Source: Lithodes maja | Lineage: Eukaryota > Arthropoda > Malacostraca > Decapoda > Lithodidae | Assembly (NCBI GenBank): GCA_037953745.1 | Contig: JBAKBP010001427.1 | Location: 1 to 64,000, forward strand | Reading direction: 5' to 3' | DNA: 64,000 nt | Shown here: piece by piece, positions 41,803 through 53,203 of the stretch | Layout: each line of letters starts with the position of its first letter | How positions within the stretch are numbered: position 1 is the first letter of the stretch | The notes under the pieces: generated by a model | Told to the model about the DNA's origin: nothing | What the model saw: the letters and a program-made list of their open reading frames with translations, nothing else | Databases searched by the model: none | Program-made: the position numbers and the translations under genes

Positions 41803-44302
41803 CCGAGTAAAAAGGATTCTCGAAAACGGGCAAGGGCACCAGAGGATGTACAGGCACCTTCTGATTGGGTTTTCCTGTCATCTGGCAAGTGCGACACACT
41901 CTACAAACCTCCACTACATCTGCACGCATTCCTGGCCAGTAAAAGTGGGCTCTGATTCTGTCTAGAGTTTTTCTCACACCTAGGTGTCCTGCCAATGGTA
42001 TACAATGTGCCATTTCCATGATATCTCTACGACAAGGTTTGGGGACTACTACTTGATGGACGTCCCAAGCCCCGTCATCGATTGGTCTGTGTGGCGGTCT
42101 CCATCTTCGCCACAATACTCCTCCTTTGAGGTAGAAACATTCACCACCCTCCTTCTCACATTCCTCTTCACTCACGGACCTGGCAGCTAACTCCTTGCAT
42201 TCACTATCATCTCTCTGTAGCTCTACCAGGCCACTAGGACAATTTAGAGGAGTTTCATGGTCATCGTTAGGGTCAAGATGAGCCATAAAGGTGTCAGATA
42301 AATCCACCTCAGTCACATCATCAGGCACAGTTGGAGCGTCATTCACACTCTCATCATCCCTTTCATCAACTCTTACATTCGGTACATTTCTGTCTGAGGG
42401 AACTGCTACTCGAGACATTGAACGTGTGTCAGCACACACAGGGAAAACTGTTGGCATCTCCTTTTCGAGCTCACCGGTTAGTGGCTCGTTAACAGGGGAA
42501 AGTGACAAAATGGGGTCTGGTCGGACCTTCTCACCTGCTACATCATTCCCCAAAAGGAGCGTTACCCCAGGCACAGGGATATCTTGGGACCTACACAAAG
42601 CTATGGTGGCCTCACCCTGTAGTAACTCACATTCAATTTCGCCTTTTACCAAGTGTGCATAAAATTGGCCTCCAGCACCTCTCATTACAACTGGTTCGCC
42701 AGGTGGGCACTCAGTGTAAGGATTCACCATGAGGGTGCTAGTAGAACCTGTGTCTCTCAGAATTTTTACCTCATGCATACAACCATTTAATCTCACGTTG
42801 CCAGATGAAATAAAGGGACGGTAACTGTCCTGCACTGATGGTGAAATTATTATTGGCTTAACCCTAGTGGGTTGCACCACACATGCTACTACACCCCTGT
42901 CTAGATGATTTACGTTAGCTGCTAGGTACGCCTTCTGTCGGGAGTCCTGCATTAAAGGAACTTTTGGTGCTAGGTACTCCTTCTGTCGGGAGTCCTGCAT
43001 TACAGGAATTTTTGGTGCTAGGTACTCCTGTCGGGAGCCCTGCATTAAATGCACATATGGAATTTGAGATCCGGCGGCAACTGTCTGTCCCGATCTCTCG
43101 GTTTTCTCCTTGGCCCAGCACTGATAAGCTAGGTGGCCTCTCATGCCACAAAGAGTACATACTTTAGGGATAACGGGAACGTTCCCTCTTTGAGCATTAC
43201 TATTAATTTGAGGCCCACCTCTGTTACCATTGCCCCAAGTCGCATTTTTAGTTGGGGGAACAATTCTATTTTGGCTAGCTGGGGAAGACGTTATAGGCTT
43301 GTGACTGGGTCTGTCAGATTTGTGATTGGGATACTTAAAAGTAGAACTAGAATTATCGTAGGGCTTCTTTCCACGAAATTTGTTGTTGAGCACGTATGTG
43401 TCAGCCATGTCAGCAAGACAATCTACCTTTTTCCCCTTTAAATGATAGGATACAGAAGAATCAATTTTCCATAGGAAATTTTCTAACAGGACCAACTCCT
43501 TCAGATCGTTGTAGCTTGTGACTTTCTTACTCTTGACCCAATGATTGAAAGTTTTAGTCATGGTCCTGGCAAATACCTTATGGGTTTCTTCTACTTTCTT
43601 CTGGTTTTTACGGAAAGATTGCCTGTAAGCCTCAGGCTGCAATTGATAGGTTTTTAGGATAGCTTCTTTGAGATTGTCATAATCCTGCCTAACTTCTGCT
43701 ACTTCTGACAAATACGTGGCTCGAGCCTGCCCTGTCAAAACAGTTTGTAACATAAAAGGCCATTGATCTCTTGTCCACTTCATACCTCCAGCAACTTCCT
43801 CAAACAAAACAAAGAAATCCTGCACATTATCCTCAGTGAAAGGTGGAATGACACTAGTCATAGTCAATCCCAGAGGGGGAGCAATTTCGGGAGCATTTGT
43901 ATTGACATTTAGTTGAGCTATACGATATTGATATTCACATTGTTCGGTATTTGCTCTGGCTTTTATGCTGGCTTCTTCGATATTTATTCTGGCTAGTTCT
44001 ATTTTTAGTCTGGCTAGTTCCAGTACTTGATCACCGGTCAAACCAGGTGGCAATTGTTCATCAAGTTGGCTAGGTTTACTCGGGATCCCACCAACTGCTC
44101 CATCACCCTCCTCGCCTTCTACAGGGAACAGGTGGGTTTTTATGGTCTGAGCCACCTCTACTTTAGACATGTTTGAGACAGTTAATTGGAGATGTGAGGC
44201 AAGCACTTTCAGTTCGGATTTTGACAGATGGTCAATATCAGGGGCTGTGGGTTCTGATTCTATGAAAACTCGAGCATCTTTGTCATTAATTAGTTGAGGC
44301 AT
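41771..44302 (-). CDS. Gag-protease with integrase zinc domain, element 2
   Basis: 843 codons from ATG at 44302. Residues about 25-62 resemble a SAP-like helical motif (LSKSELKVLASHL). About 85-120 are helical, and 150-310 form the Gag core (VQDFFVLFEEVAGG, YQLQPEAYRQSF, LKELVLLENFLW). A zinc knuckle (CTLCGMRGHLAYQC) lies near 380-394. Three copies of a 16-residue repeat (MQDSRQKEYLAPK) follow, then a retropepsin (ILRDTGSTSTLM near 514, TLLLGNDVAGE), and an integrase HHCC zinc domain at about 764-807 (AGHLGVRKTLDRIRAHFYWP, CRVCRTC). The frame then leaves the integrase. No RT lies between protease and integrase. The 843-codon frame has no internal stop, so Gag and protease may still be made. 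Confidence 0.87.
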   Translation of the reverse strand: MPQLINDKDARVFIESEPTAPDIDHLSKSELKVLASHLQLTVSNMSKVEVAQTIKTHLFPVEGEEGDGAVGGIPSKPSQLDEQLPPGLTGDQVLELARLKIELARINIEEASIKARANTEQCEYQYRIAQLNVNTNAPEIAPPLGLTMTSVIPPFTEDNVQDFFVLFEEVAGGMKWTRDQWPFMLQTVLTGQARATYLSEVAEVRQDYDNLKEAILKTYQLQPEAYRQSFRKNQKKVEETHKVFARTMTKTFNHWVKSKKVTSYNDLKELVLLENFLWKIDSSVSYHLKGKKVDCLADMADTYVLNNKFRGKKPYDNSSSTFKYPNHKSDRPSHKPITSSPASQNRIVPPTKNATWGNGNRGGPQINSNAQRGNVPVIPKVCTLCGMRGHLAYQCWAKEKTERSGQTVAAGSQIPYVHLMQGSRQEYLAPKIPVMQDSRQKEYLAPKVPLMQDSRQKAYLAANVNHLDRGVVACVVQPTRVKPIIISPSVQDSYRPFISSGNVRLNGCMHEVKILRDTGSTSTLMVNPYTECPPGEPVVMRGAGGQFYAHLVKGEIECELLQGEATIALCRSQDIPVPGVTLLLGNDVAGEKVRPDPILSLSPVNEPLTGELEKEMPTVFPVCADTRSMSRVAVPSDRNVPNVRVDERDDESVNDAPTVPDDVTEVDLSDTFMAHLDPNDDHETPLNCPSGLVELQRDDSECKELAARSVSEEECEKEGGECFYLKGGVLWRRWRPPHRPIDDGAWDVHQVVVPKPCRRDIMEMAHCIPLAGHLGVRKTLDRIRAHFYWPGMRADVVEVCRVCRTCQMTGKPNQKVPVHPLVPLPVFENPFYSGGSGYCRPIA

Positions 44303-44365
44303 GATTAATATTTGATTTTTAAGTAGTGAAACGTTAATGAAACTGAGTGAAACTGTATGAAACGA

Positions 44366-44383
44366 ATCCTGGCAAGGTCGCCA
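44366..44383 (-). promoter_or_regulatory. Primer binding site of element 2
   Basis: On the minus strand TGGCGACCTTGCCAGGAT, six bases after the LTR end. The first 11 bases match the element 1 site, suggesting the same primer tRNA. Confidence 0.75.
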
Positions 44384-44389
44384 CTCTTC

Positions 44390-45896
44390 TGTTATGTATC
44401 TTGATCCTCAAGTGGTTAACTTGATGAATCTAGATAGCACAGAGATATATCTTAAGGTATCAGTCAGCTGAAGGCAAAACAAAAGTAAAATCTAATAAAA
44501 TTATTTCCTGTTGTTGCTTCCTTTCCTTTTGGATCTTAGGACTTAGTATCCTTTATTGACTGATACTCTTTAATTATGAAAAATACTGAAACTAATTAAA
44601 GTCATGAAGTACTTATAAAGAATTATTATTTAACCGAAGCTTAGTAGGCTATGGTTATGAACCGAAGAAGTTATATCTAAAGAAGGACTATTAATTCTAT
44701 AAAAAGTCTTGAAAGATAAATATTAAAGTAAGAATATTTCTGTCTCTTACCCTTTTTGGAATGAATAGATAGTTTTCTTAATGTCCTTTTATTTATATTT
44801 AATGTAATTATTCTTGGTTCTTGTCTTACGTTAATAGTATTATATTATTATTATCATCAGGAGTAATATCAAAGTCACATAAAAAGTTAGATATATATTT
44901 AATAATTAGTTAAATGTATTTCTTAACCACGTAACATTGAAGTTTGATTATGAGTAAATAAAGTTACAGGATCGCTTCATAGATTCGATTCAGGTCTCAC
45001 TCAAATAATATGAAAAGCAAAAATAATATTTTTGAAGCAAAAGAATTTTCTTCAGCTTAGGAAATCACTAGAAGTAATATTAACACAGCCATGTTAGTCT
45101 AAGGCGATATTACTAATACGAGACAATAGCATCACCGTTAAGCAATGTAAGCTTAATTCAAAGAAAATTAAAGAACTCGTAAGTATTAATATAAAACAAT
45201 AGTATTACTTTCATCATAACCCAATTACTTAAAGAATTGCTTTAGTCCACAAGTTAGTCAACTAAAATAGTTAAGTACATAATAGTAGCGTTAACGTTAA
45301 ATTCGCAATCAAATAGTTAAACACATAATAGTAGCGTTAACGTTAATTCGCAATCAAATAGTTAAACACATAATAGTAGCGTTAACGTTAATTCCCAATC
45401 AAATAGTTAAACACATAATAGTAGCGTTAACGTTAATTCCCAATCACATATCTCACTAACCAACATATCGTAAGTGTTTACACCGAACACACTTTACACA
45501 CATTTATATAATCTGACTGACAGTCACAATCCCATTATAATACTTCACCCCGTCTTCCTCCAGCTGCAAGTTCACCTTCCCCAACTCCAAATGAGACTGA
45601 TTTGAATGCCAACAACTCGGGTCTTATATACTAAACAATGATGGTCTAGGAACGAATCAGGAGGCGAGTGATGGTGCGCGCTCCAATCATAGCTCCAGGC
45701 GTCGAACATACTCATAGCGTCGGTCATCAAGTAGTTTGCAGGGTCCCCTATGACGCACGCAGGTGTGAAGGCTTGTTTGGTGGTATGCGGGCTAGCTGGT
45801 TTCCCACTCGCTAGTTTGCTTCGCCGTTTGGGTAGTTTGAACCTCCTTCAACTCTAATTCTAACTCTTAAATTAACATACAGGGCTCCGTATGTCA
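44390..45896 (-). repeat. 5' LTR of Gypsy-like element 2
   Basis: 1507 bp, minus-strand TGACATACGG...ATAACA. It carries the empty target site for the MITE found in the other LTR. The immediate flanks do not show a clean 5 bp duplication: TATTA stands next to the other LTR (38062-38066) and at 45901-45905, four bases off from this end. Confidence 0.92.
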
Positions 45897-45907
45897 GAAT
45901 TATTAAA

Positions 45908-46432
45908 TCAGTTCGTGTGTATGTTTGTTTGTGTGTTCTTAGTAGGCGGCCGCAGTTTTGGACCTGGGGAGCTGAAACTTTGCATGTGGGTGTCAATTGA
46001 CCTGGGTCAGGTCATAGAGGGGTCGAGGTTACGATCGGAGGTCGTTTCGAGGCCGAAATTGAAAACATATTGAAAAGAAATTGCCGTTTGGGGCAGAAGG
46101 AGGCCTCCGATCGAAAAGGAGTATGGAACGAAAGTTGTTCGCAGCCTTCAAAATGGGGGTACTGATGAGGTCAGATCCAAAATCGGAGATCATTTAGCGG
46201 CCGAAATCGAGGTCGCCCTTTAATGAGGCACAGGGAGGTCGAGGCTGGTGATTATGGTAGTAGGAGTATTGTGATGATTGTGGTAGTAGTGATTGATGAT
46301 GGTGATTATGGTAGTAGTAGTGGTGGCAGTAGTAATGGTGATTATGGTAGTAGTAGTGGTGGTAGCAGTGATGGTGATTATGGTGGTACAGTATTATTAT
46401 TATACCCGGGCAACACCGGGTACCCCTGCTAG
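45908..46432 (+). mobile_element. Helitron-like non-autonomous element
   Basis: 525 bp starting TC (TCAGTTCGTGTGTATG) and ending CTAG, between A (45907) and T (46433). A GC-rich hairpin (ACCCGG...CCGGGT) lies seven bases before CTAG. These are Helitron hallmarks: TC start, CTRR end, 3' hairpin, A/T insertion, no duplication. Its borders agree with the LINE A sequence resuming at 46433. The right half is a degenerate GGT/GAT/AGT repeat (46250-46390). No Rep/helicase. Confidence 0.55.
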
Positions 46433-48285
46433 TTATTTAGAAATGTGCAGTACATTAAATAGTCAATTTCTTTCCGTTTTCACTAATGACAATTTGGCAC
46501 ATTTTCCAGAAGTCCGTAAGGTATATAACGATATTATAGAAAATAGGTTAAGTACGGTTACTATAAGAGTATAAGTAGACAAGATGTGCTTAAGGCAATT
46601 GACAGACTGAAACCTCAGAAATCGCCTGGTCCTGATGAGGTATATACTAGAGTATTAAAATAATGCAGAGATGAGTTATGTTACCCATTAACATTTCTAA
46701 TTAACAAGTCATTAGAAACAGGCTTAGTTCCAGAAGCTTGGAAGCTTGCAAATGTAGTTCCGATCTGCAAAAAAGGTGATAAATCAATAGCATCCAATTA
46801 CCATCCCATTAGTCTCACATCAATCATAGGAAAGCTACTAGAGTCAATTATTGCTAGGAAAATTAGAAACCACTTAGAAACATTTAATTTAATAAATTCT
46901 TCTCAGCATGGATTCACTCAAGGACGTTCTTGCCTTACTAATTTGCTTTGCTTTTTCTCAGAGGTATATGAGGCAGTAGATAATGACAAGTCATATGATA
47001 TAATATATTTAGATTTCAGTAAAGCTTTCGTCAGAGTCCCTCATGAGAGATTGATGAGAAAAGTTAAGGCGCATGGAATAGGTGGGTCATTGTTGGAATA
47101 GATGAGAGGTCATGGCTAATTGGTAGGAAGCAGAGAGTCAGCATAAATGGTACTAAGTCAGAATGGGTAGCAGTCAAAAGTGGTGTCCCCCAGGGATCTG
47201 TATTGTGTCCTCTGTTGTTTGTTATATACATAAATACCTTGATTTAGGTATAACTAGTAGGATAAGTAAATTCGCAGACGATACCAAAATGGGGAGAACA
47301 ATAGATCCAGATAGCGACATAGAGTGCCTCCAAAGGGATCTAGATACCTTACAAGAATGGTCAGTACATAGGCAGATGCATTTTAACATGGACAAATGCA
47401 AGGTATTAAAGATAGGGAAGACGAATACTAATGCAAAATATAAACTAGCTAATACGGAATTAGAAAACTCAGACTGCGAGAAAGATTTGGGTGTGTTTGT
47501 TAGCAACGATCTGAAGCCTAGAAAACAGTGTATAAGCGTTAGTAACAAGGCAAACAGGATTCTCGGGTTCATCTCAAGGAGTGTGAGTAACAGCACTGCC
47601 GATGTTATCTTAAAACTTTACTTATCATTAGTGAGAGCTCATGTGGATTATGCTGTCCAATTTTGGTGTCCATATTACAGAATGAATTCGTTGGAGAGAC
47701 TACAGCGAAGAATGACAAAAATTATTAATAATATTAGAAATCTACCATATGAAGAAAGGTTGAGAAAATTAGGCTTACATTCGTTAGAAAGACGCAGAGT
47801 TAGAGGGGATATGATAGAAGTGCTCAAGTGGGTTAATGGGATAAATAAAGGGGACATGGAAAATGTACTGAAGCTCAGTGATAGCGAAAGAACTCGAACA
47901 AATGGTTTCAAATTGGATACATTTCGTTTCAGAAAAGATATAGGCAAATATTGGTTTGGTAACAGAGTTGTAGACATGTGGAATAGGCAACCAAATGATA
48001 TGGTAGGATCGAGAACGATAGGGAGCTTTAAGATAACATTAGATAGGCATATGGACGAGGTGGGTTTGGTATGAGGGGGGAGGGGGGGATATGTGGGCCA
48101 ATCGGCGCTCTGTAGACCCCCGTATTCTTGTGTTGATCTCTGACCTTTTTGGTGAGGTCAGTCTTCAAGGTATTAGTGAGTTGGGTCTATAATTAGGCCT
48201 TGTAATTTGGATTGGGTGTGACAGGGATCTGCCTTGTGTGGGAAATCGACTTTATGCAGACTCCCATTTTCTTGTGTTCTTATGT
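46433..48285 (+). pseudogene. LINE A (CR1-like) ORF2, RT and 3' end
   Basis: Starts with STLNSQFLSVFTNDN, then RT blocks: KPQKSPGPDEVYTRVLK (TAA near 46662), VVPICKKGDKSIASNYHPIS, QHGFTQGRSCLTNLL, IIYLDFSKAFVRVPHERL, stops near 47099-47116, SGVPQGSVLCPLLF, and KFADDTKMGR (about 47268). The frame from about 47240 to 48074 is open through the C-terminal domain (YAVQFWCPYYRMNSLERLQR, PNDMVGSRTIGSFK). About 200 bp of 3' untranslated sequence ends in a TTCTTGTGTTCTTATGTTC-like tail, typical of CR1-group LINEs. Confidence 0.85.
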
Positions 48286-49463
48286 TCAAAGAAAGAACAA
48301 CAAATGCACAACTTAAACACCATTAACAATGCATGCATTACATAACATATTATTATAGTTAAGAGTATGAGCTATATTTACGACATTAAACACATTTCAC
48401 TTCAATCGACATATTTCTGTAAATATTTACCAACAAGAGTTATGTGGCTTTCTTATTCTACCATCAACACCTGGGTCATAATCTCATCACTCACCCACAT
48501 GAAGGCAGACTTGGTTCATATTGTCTTCCCTATCCACATGAGATAATATCAAATATCATCTGCATAGATAATTATATTCATGTTGATGTTGCTGTCTTAC
48601 ATGTATTTCTGACAAAACGTTGATATTTCAATTAGTAGGCCAAGCTATGCTTGTTCTTTCCCTCAACCTTGCAACACATTCAGTGTGTCCTCATTTAAAC
48701 CTTGATTCACTCTCTCCCTATACTATTATATACCTTCACATCAGTGTTTTCTTAATTTCTATATTCTTTCCCCTTGCACAAACAATGCCACACTTAGCAG
48801 AACAAGAACATACTTTGAACATAATGCCTGCGCCTTACCGTGGCACGTATAATGTGTGGTAATACAATGTTTGTCAAATTATATGCCAGTTTATCAACAA
48901 ATTATCAAGTTATCCCAATTATATACATGCATACCGTACATACATAAGCCTACATCTATACTGGCAAACCATACATTTGGTAGTTCGAATATCATAAGTT
49001 TGACGAGGAGGAAAGTAACTTTGGTAGGAAGGAGAGAGCCATGACTACTCCTAACATGCCAGATTGTTTTGTATTTGTGATAGAAAAACAGTATTTAGCA
49101 TGCACAGGGAAGTCAAATCCATACTTACATTCCAGCGATTAGACCTCAGAGCAAGATGTTAATATATCGATGCCACATCGGGGTTGATACACATATTATA
49201 AGTAAGTTTATAATGATTAATGTTAACCGGTCAATCTGCATACACATAACATTACCTCGTATAAGTTAGTTACAGGTACTGTAACAAATGTAGTCGGCCT
49301 TATATATTATTTTAGCCTTTAACACCTACAGTACTATATTGACAATATACTCACAATTAAGCTTGTAGTCGGTTATCATGCCAAAAATATACATGTTGAT
49401 GTTGTCCATAGAGGTAAATATATAATATTAATACTAAACAATCTATATGTATACACACACATT
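48286..49463. other. AT-rich interval without recognised features
   Basis: No recognised domain or repeat. Several short frames only. Confidence 0.4.
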
Positions 49464-51474
49464 AAATCATTCAAACGGTACCGACGCCTTAAAACTCAAG
49501 ACTCTCATTCTTCATATGTTTCTGCCCGGAATCAAGCCAAATCTGTTCTTCGACTTGCCAAACACTCTTTCATCAATAATAAATGCACTGAACTATCCAA
49601 CTCTAGCTCTTCCCAAGCTTTCTGGCATCTAGCCAAAAACCTCTCCAACAATTTCTCTTCCTCGTCTTTCCCTCCCCTTTCCCACTCTGATGGCACAACC
49701 ATCACTTCTTCCTCTGACAAAGCTAAACTCTTCGCTCAAACTTTTGCTAGAAACTCCACCTTGGATGATTCCGGTGCTATTCCTCCCTCTCCGCCCTCCT
49801 CTCTCTTACTTATGCCTAATATCCTAATCTCTTCTAAAGATGTACTTTCTACCCTCTCTGGGCTTAACACTAATAAGGCGTACGGTCCGGACGGTGTTCC
49901 TCCTGTTGTTCTCAAAAACTGTGCTTCCGTGCTGACTCCCTGCCTAGGCAAACTCTTTCGTCTCTGTCTATCCTCTAACGTCTTCCCTTCATGCTGGAAG
50001 TTTGCTCACATTCAACCTGTCCCAAAGAAGGGTGACCGCTCTCAACCCTCCAACTATCGTCCAATTGCTCTTATCTCTTGTCTTTCTAAAGTTTTTGAAA
50101 CTATTCTTGCTTCCAAATTTCTTAAGCATTTCTCTTCTCATAATCTGCTCTCAGATCGCCAGTATAGCTTCCTTAAGGGTCGCTCTACTGGTGATCTTCT
50201 TTCATATCTTACTAACTCTTGGTCATCCTCCTTTCGGGACTTTGGTGAGACTTTTTCTATTGCACTAGACATATCGAAAGCCTTCGATAGAGTCTGGCAT
50301 AAATCTTTAATTTCTAAACTACCCTCCTTCGGTTTCTATCCCTCCATCTGTGCCTTTGTCTCTAATTTCCTTTCTGGCCGTTCCATAGCTGCGGTTGTGG
50401 ACGGCCATTGTTCACTTCCTCACCCTATAAACTCCGGTGTTCCTCAGGGCTCTGTCCTATCTCCTATTCTCTTTCTAATTTTTATAAATGATCTCCTTAA
50501 CTGTACCTTAATTCCCATCCATTCATACGCAGACGACTCAACCTTACACTACTCCATTAGTTTTTCAGAACGCCCCAGCCAGCAATCCCTCAACGACAAA
50601 CGTAATGAAGCCATAGAACTCTTAAATTCTGATCTAAATACTATTTCCAATTGGGGCAGAGAAAACCTTGTTAACTTTAATGCTTCCAAAACCCAATTTC
50701 TCCATCTATCTACCCGTCAGGATCTCCCAGCGGACTATCCCTTATTCTTCAACAATACAAAAATCAACCCTTCATCTTCTCTCAATATTCTTGGTGTCTC
50801 TTTTTCTTCTGCTCTCATTTGGAAGGACCATATTACCAGTCTTGCTAAGGCAGCCTCCCAGAAGCTGGGTGTGCTCAACCGCCTTAGGGGGTTCTTTTCC
50901 CCTGCACAGCTTCTTGCTCTGTACAGGGGCATAGTGCGCCCTTGTATTGAGTATTGTTCACATGTGTGGGGAGGCTCCTCTCACACCGCTCTCCTAGACA
51001 AAGTTGAAAGGAAGGCCTTTCGTATCATTAACTCCCGTCCACTCACCAACTCTCTGCAATCTCTCTCTCTCCGCCGCAATGTTGCATCTCTCTCGCTATT
51101 CTATCGCTACTATAATAATCAGTGTTCCTCAGAGCTATCCCAGTGCATACCACCTCCTTTACGTAGGGCACGTGGTACCCGTCTTGCAACTCAATCCCAC
51201 CCCTACTCTGTGCAACTCTCCAACCCAAGAGTGAAACGTTACTCTCAAACTTTCTTCTACTCAACATCTGAGCTCTGGAACTCTCTCCCAGAATCAGTCT
51301 TTCCCTCTTCCTATGACTTAAATTGCTTCAAATGCCTGTGTCCAGGCATTTTGGCTCGAACGTCCCTTGATTTTGGCCCTGTCACTCTTTCAACTATGGG
51401 GGAGGCACTCGCTATAGGCAGTTATGCCTTTTGCCTCCCTCAATCACATAGAAAAAAAAAAAAAAAAAAAAAAA
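49464..51474 (+). mobile_element. LINE D (jockey-like), 5'-truncated, poly(A) tail
   Basis: From the linker (SHSSYVSARNQAKSVLRLA) through RT and C-terminal region to a run of about 24 A at 51451-51474. ACACACATT occurs at both edges (49455-49463 and 51482-51490) and may be the target duplication, though it is simple sequence. No endonuclease is left. Confidence 0.85.
49761..51430 (+). CDS. LINE D reverse transcriptase, open frame
   Basis: The frame is open without interruption from upstream of 49761, where it reads back in frame to the truncation point near 49470, through to the tail. RT blocks in order: NTNKAYGPDGVPPVVLKN, PVPKKGDRSQPSNYRPIAL, RQYSFLKGRSTGDLL, ALDISKAFDRVWHKSL, NSGVPQGSVLSPILF, and the catalytic HSYADDSTLHY. 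The C-terminal region has CIEYCSHVWGGSSH and LSLRRNVASLSLFYRYYNNQ. Related to LINE B at block level. The last codons translate the poly(A). 5' truncation removed any promoter and start, so expression is unlikely, but the intact frame points to recent insertion. Confidence 0.85.
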
Positions 51475-52729
51475 ATCACATACACACATTCAGTTGAAGT
51501 ACTACATAGACAGCCAGTTTCACACATTTGTCGATTGTAATGCGTAGTATATATCCATCGTCAAACTTTCCAGTGATATCATGGAATAATATTCATAAGA
51601 TAGCATAACATCCCATCTTGCTCATTTACTAGCAAAACCGAAAATATGTCTTTCATCATTTTCCAAATATCCACAAATATCCACACACTCACATTGTGCA
51701 CTGACATACCATTCTACAAACAAAGGAATGCACGCACACACACACATGCGTACACATAATCCTGCATACCTTACACATATCCACAGGCCACACACATTCA
51801 TTTTTCGCAACGCTCACACAAAACGCCCCAAAAGCAACACATCTGTTCTGCAGTTTGAATCCCCTACATAATGCTGTTTCGAGAGACTTGAGGGTGTTTT
51901 TTCTCTGTTGGTGTTCCTGTTCTTCCCCGGCTACACAGTCACACTCGTAATATTTAACTAGGGTCATCAGCCTGATGGTGTGACAGGAACGCAGGAGAGT
52001 GGCAGGCTGAGAGGTGGTGGGGAGACATGTTGCATTGTGAGGGATTAGTTCTGTGTAACTACATATGCATCAACACTTTCATAACATGTACTGAATATAA
52101 ACAGAAACATATATGTCCCCCCAAAGTTATTAATGAAGAGAAGAACCCACATTATAAGAGAATAATAAATCTACGTTTATATATTTGATATAAGATATAT
52201 ACCTATGTGACAGAGAAGCATGCACATGAAACCCTTGGTCAGCCGCAGCTTGCACCCATGGTATTAATAACAGAGAGAGCCATCCCTAACTACAATACAA
52301 TAATTATGTGGGAGTCCCTGGTTCCAATACCACATTACCACCTCCATGAACCATGTGAGAAAGTTGCGAGCAGAGCACTGACCCAACTTCAGACCGGATT
52401 TCCTTACTGGCATCCGTCAACCAATTTACCAAGATACCAACGTGAAGTACACCTGGTGAACAGACCTGATACACTAGCCTGCAAAGATGTATTATACTGT
52501 AGTCAACACATTAGCCAAGGGATGTGGATAATATTCTAGGAATATACAGTCATTAGCAAAAGCGTCAATAAATCCAATCATGCTATATTTACGCCATAGT
52601 GCCCTTTATTATTCAGTGGTTAGCGTACTTGTACATTGTACCTGTCAGTAATTTTATAAACAATAACAAAGAGGACAGCCCTCCACCTTTTAATCTACTA
52701 CGTTGTTCTTACTTTCCTTCTCTCAAAAT
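51475..52729. other. Interval without recognised gene
   Basis: A 110-codon frame at 52207-52539 has mixed composition but no recognised domain and is left unassigned. The short CA-rich stretch near 51730-51750 is microsatellite-like. Confidence 0.35.
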
Positions 52730-52965
52730 TGTAAGAGACTTCTCACCTTGTTGGGGTGCGGGTTCTGGATCCCGTTCTCCCTCATGTTTAGCTCCATTTA
52801 TTTAGCAATTTCAAGAACCTTGCTTCATTATTTTGATGATTTTTAGACCTTTGGTTCCATTTAGGTGTCAATTATTTCCTGGCGAGCGATAGCGAGCCTA
52901 CATTTTAGGAGGGAACAACCTTTGTCTTGGGTATCTCGAAGGTAGGTTTTGGGGTAATATTTTGT
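52730..52965 (+). mobile_element. Fragment related to TTAA foldback family F5
   Basis: Same order of motifs as 22735-22975: TCCCTCATGTTTAGC, TTTAGACCTTT, CATTTAGGTGTCAAT, CTGGCGAGCGATAGCGAGCC. One arm only. Confidence 0.55.
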
Positions 52966-53203
52966 TAGCTTTAAAGAAAACAAATATTAAATAAACACTC
53001 AAATAGATGAACATCTCCCATTAATTAGAAATATGATCATGGCGGCCGACTGTACAGAGAGTCACATGAGATATATAATATGTATGGTTGATAAATTCAT
53101 TCGACCCATCATTCATATTACATTGCTCTCAGTAACCTTCACAGTATCAATATAATTATGTCAAAAAACTAAGTTACACATTGACTTAGTCTCTGGCATG
53201 CAG

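Noticed and set aside
41795..41830. Programmed frameshift between the two long frames of element 2
   Set aside because: The shift lies inside the integrase at a five-T run, not at a gag-pol border, so an indel mutation or sequencing error is more likely.
52207..52539. 110-codon frame as a host gene
   Set aside because: No recognised domain, no splice context, no second evidence.
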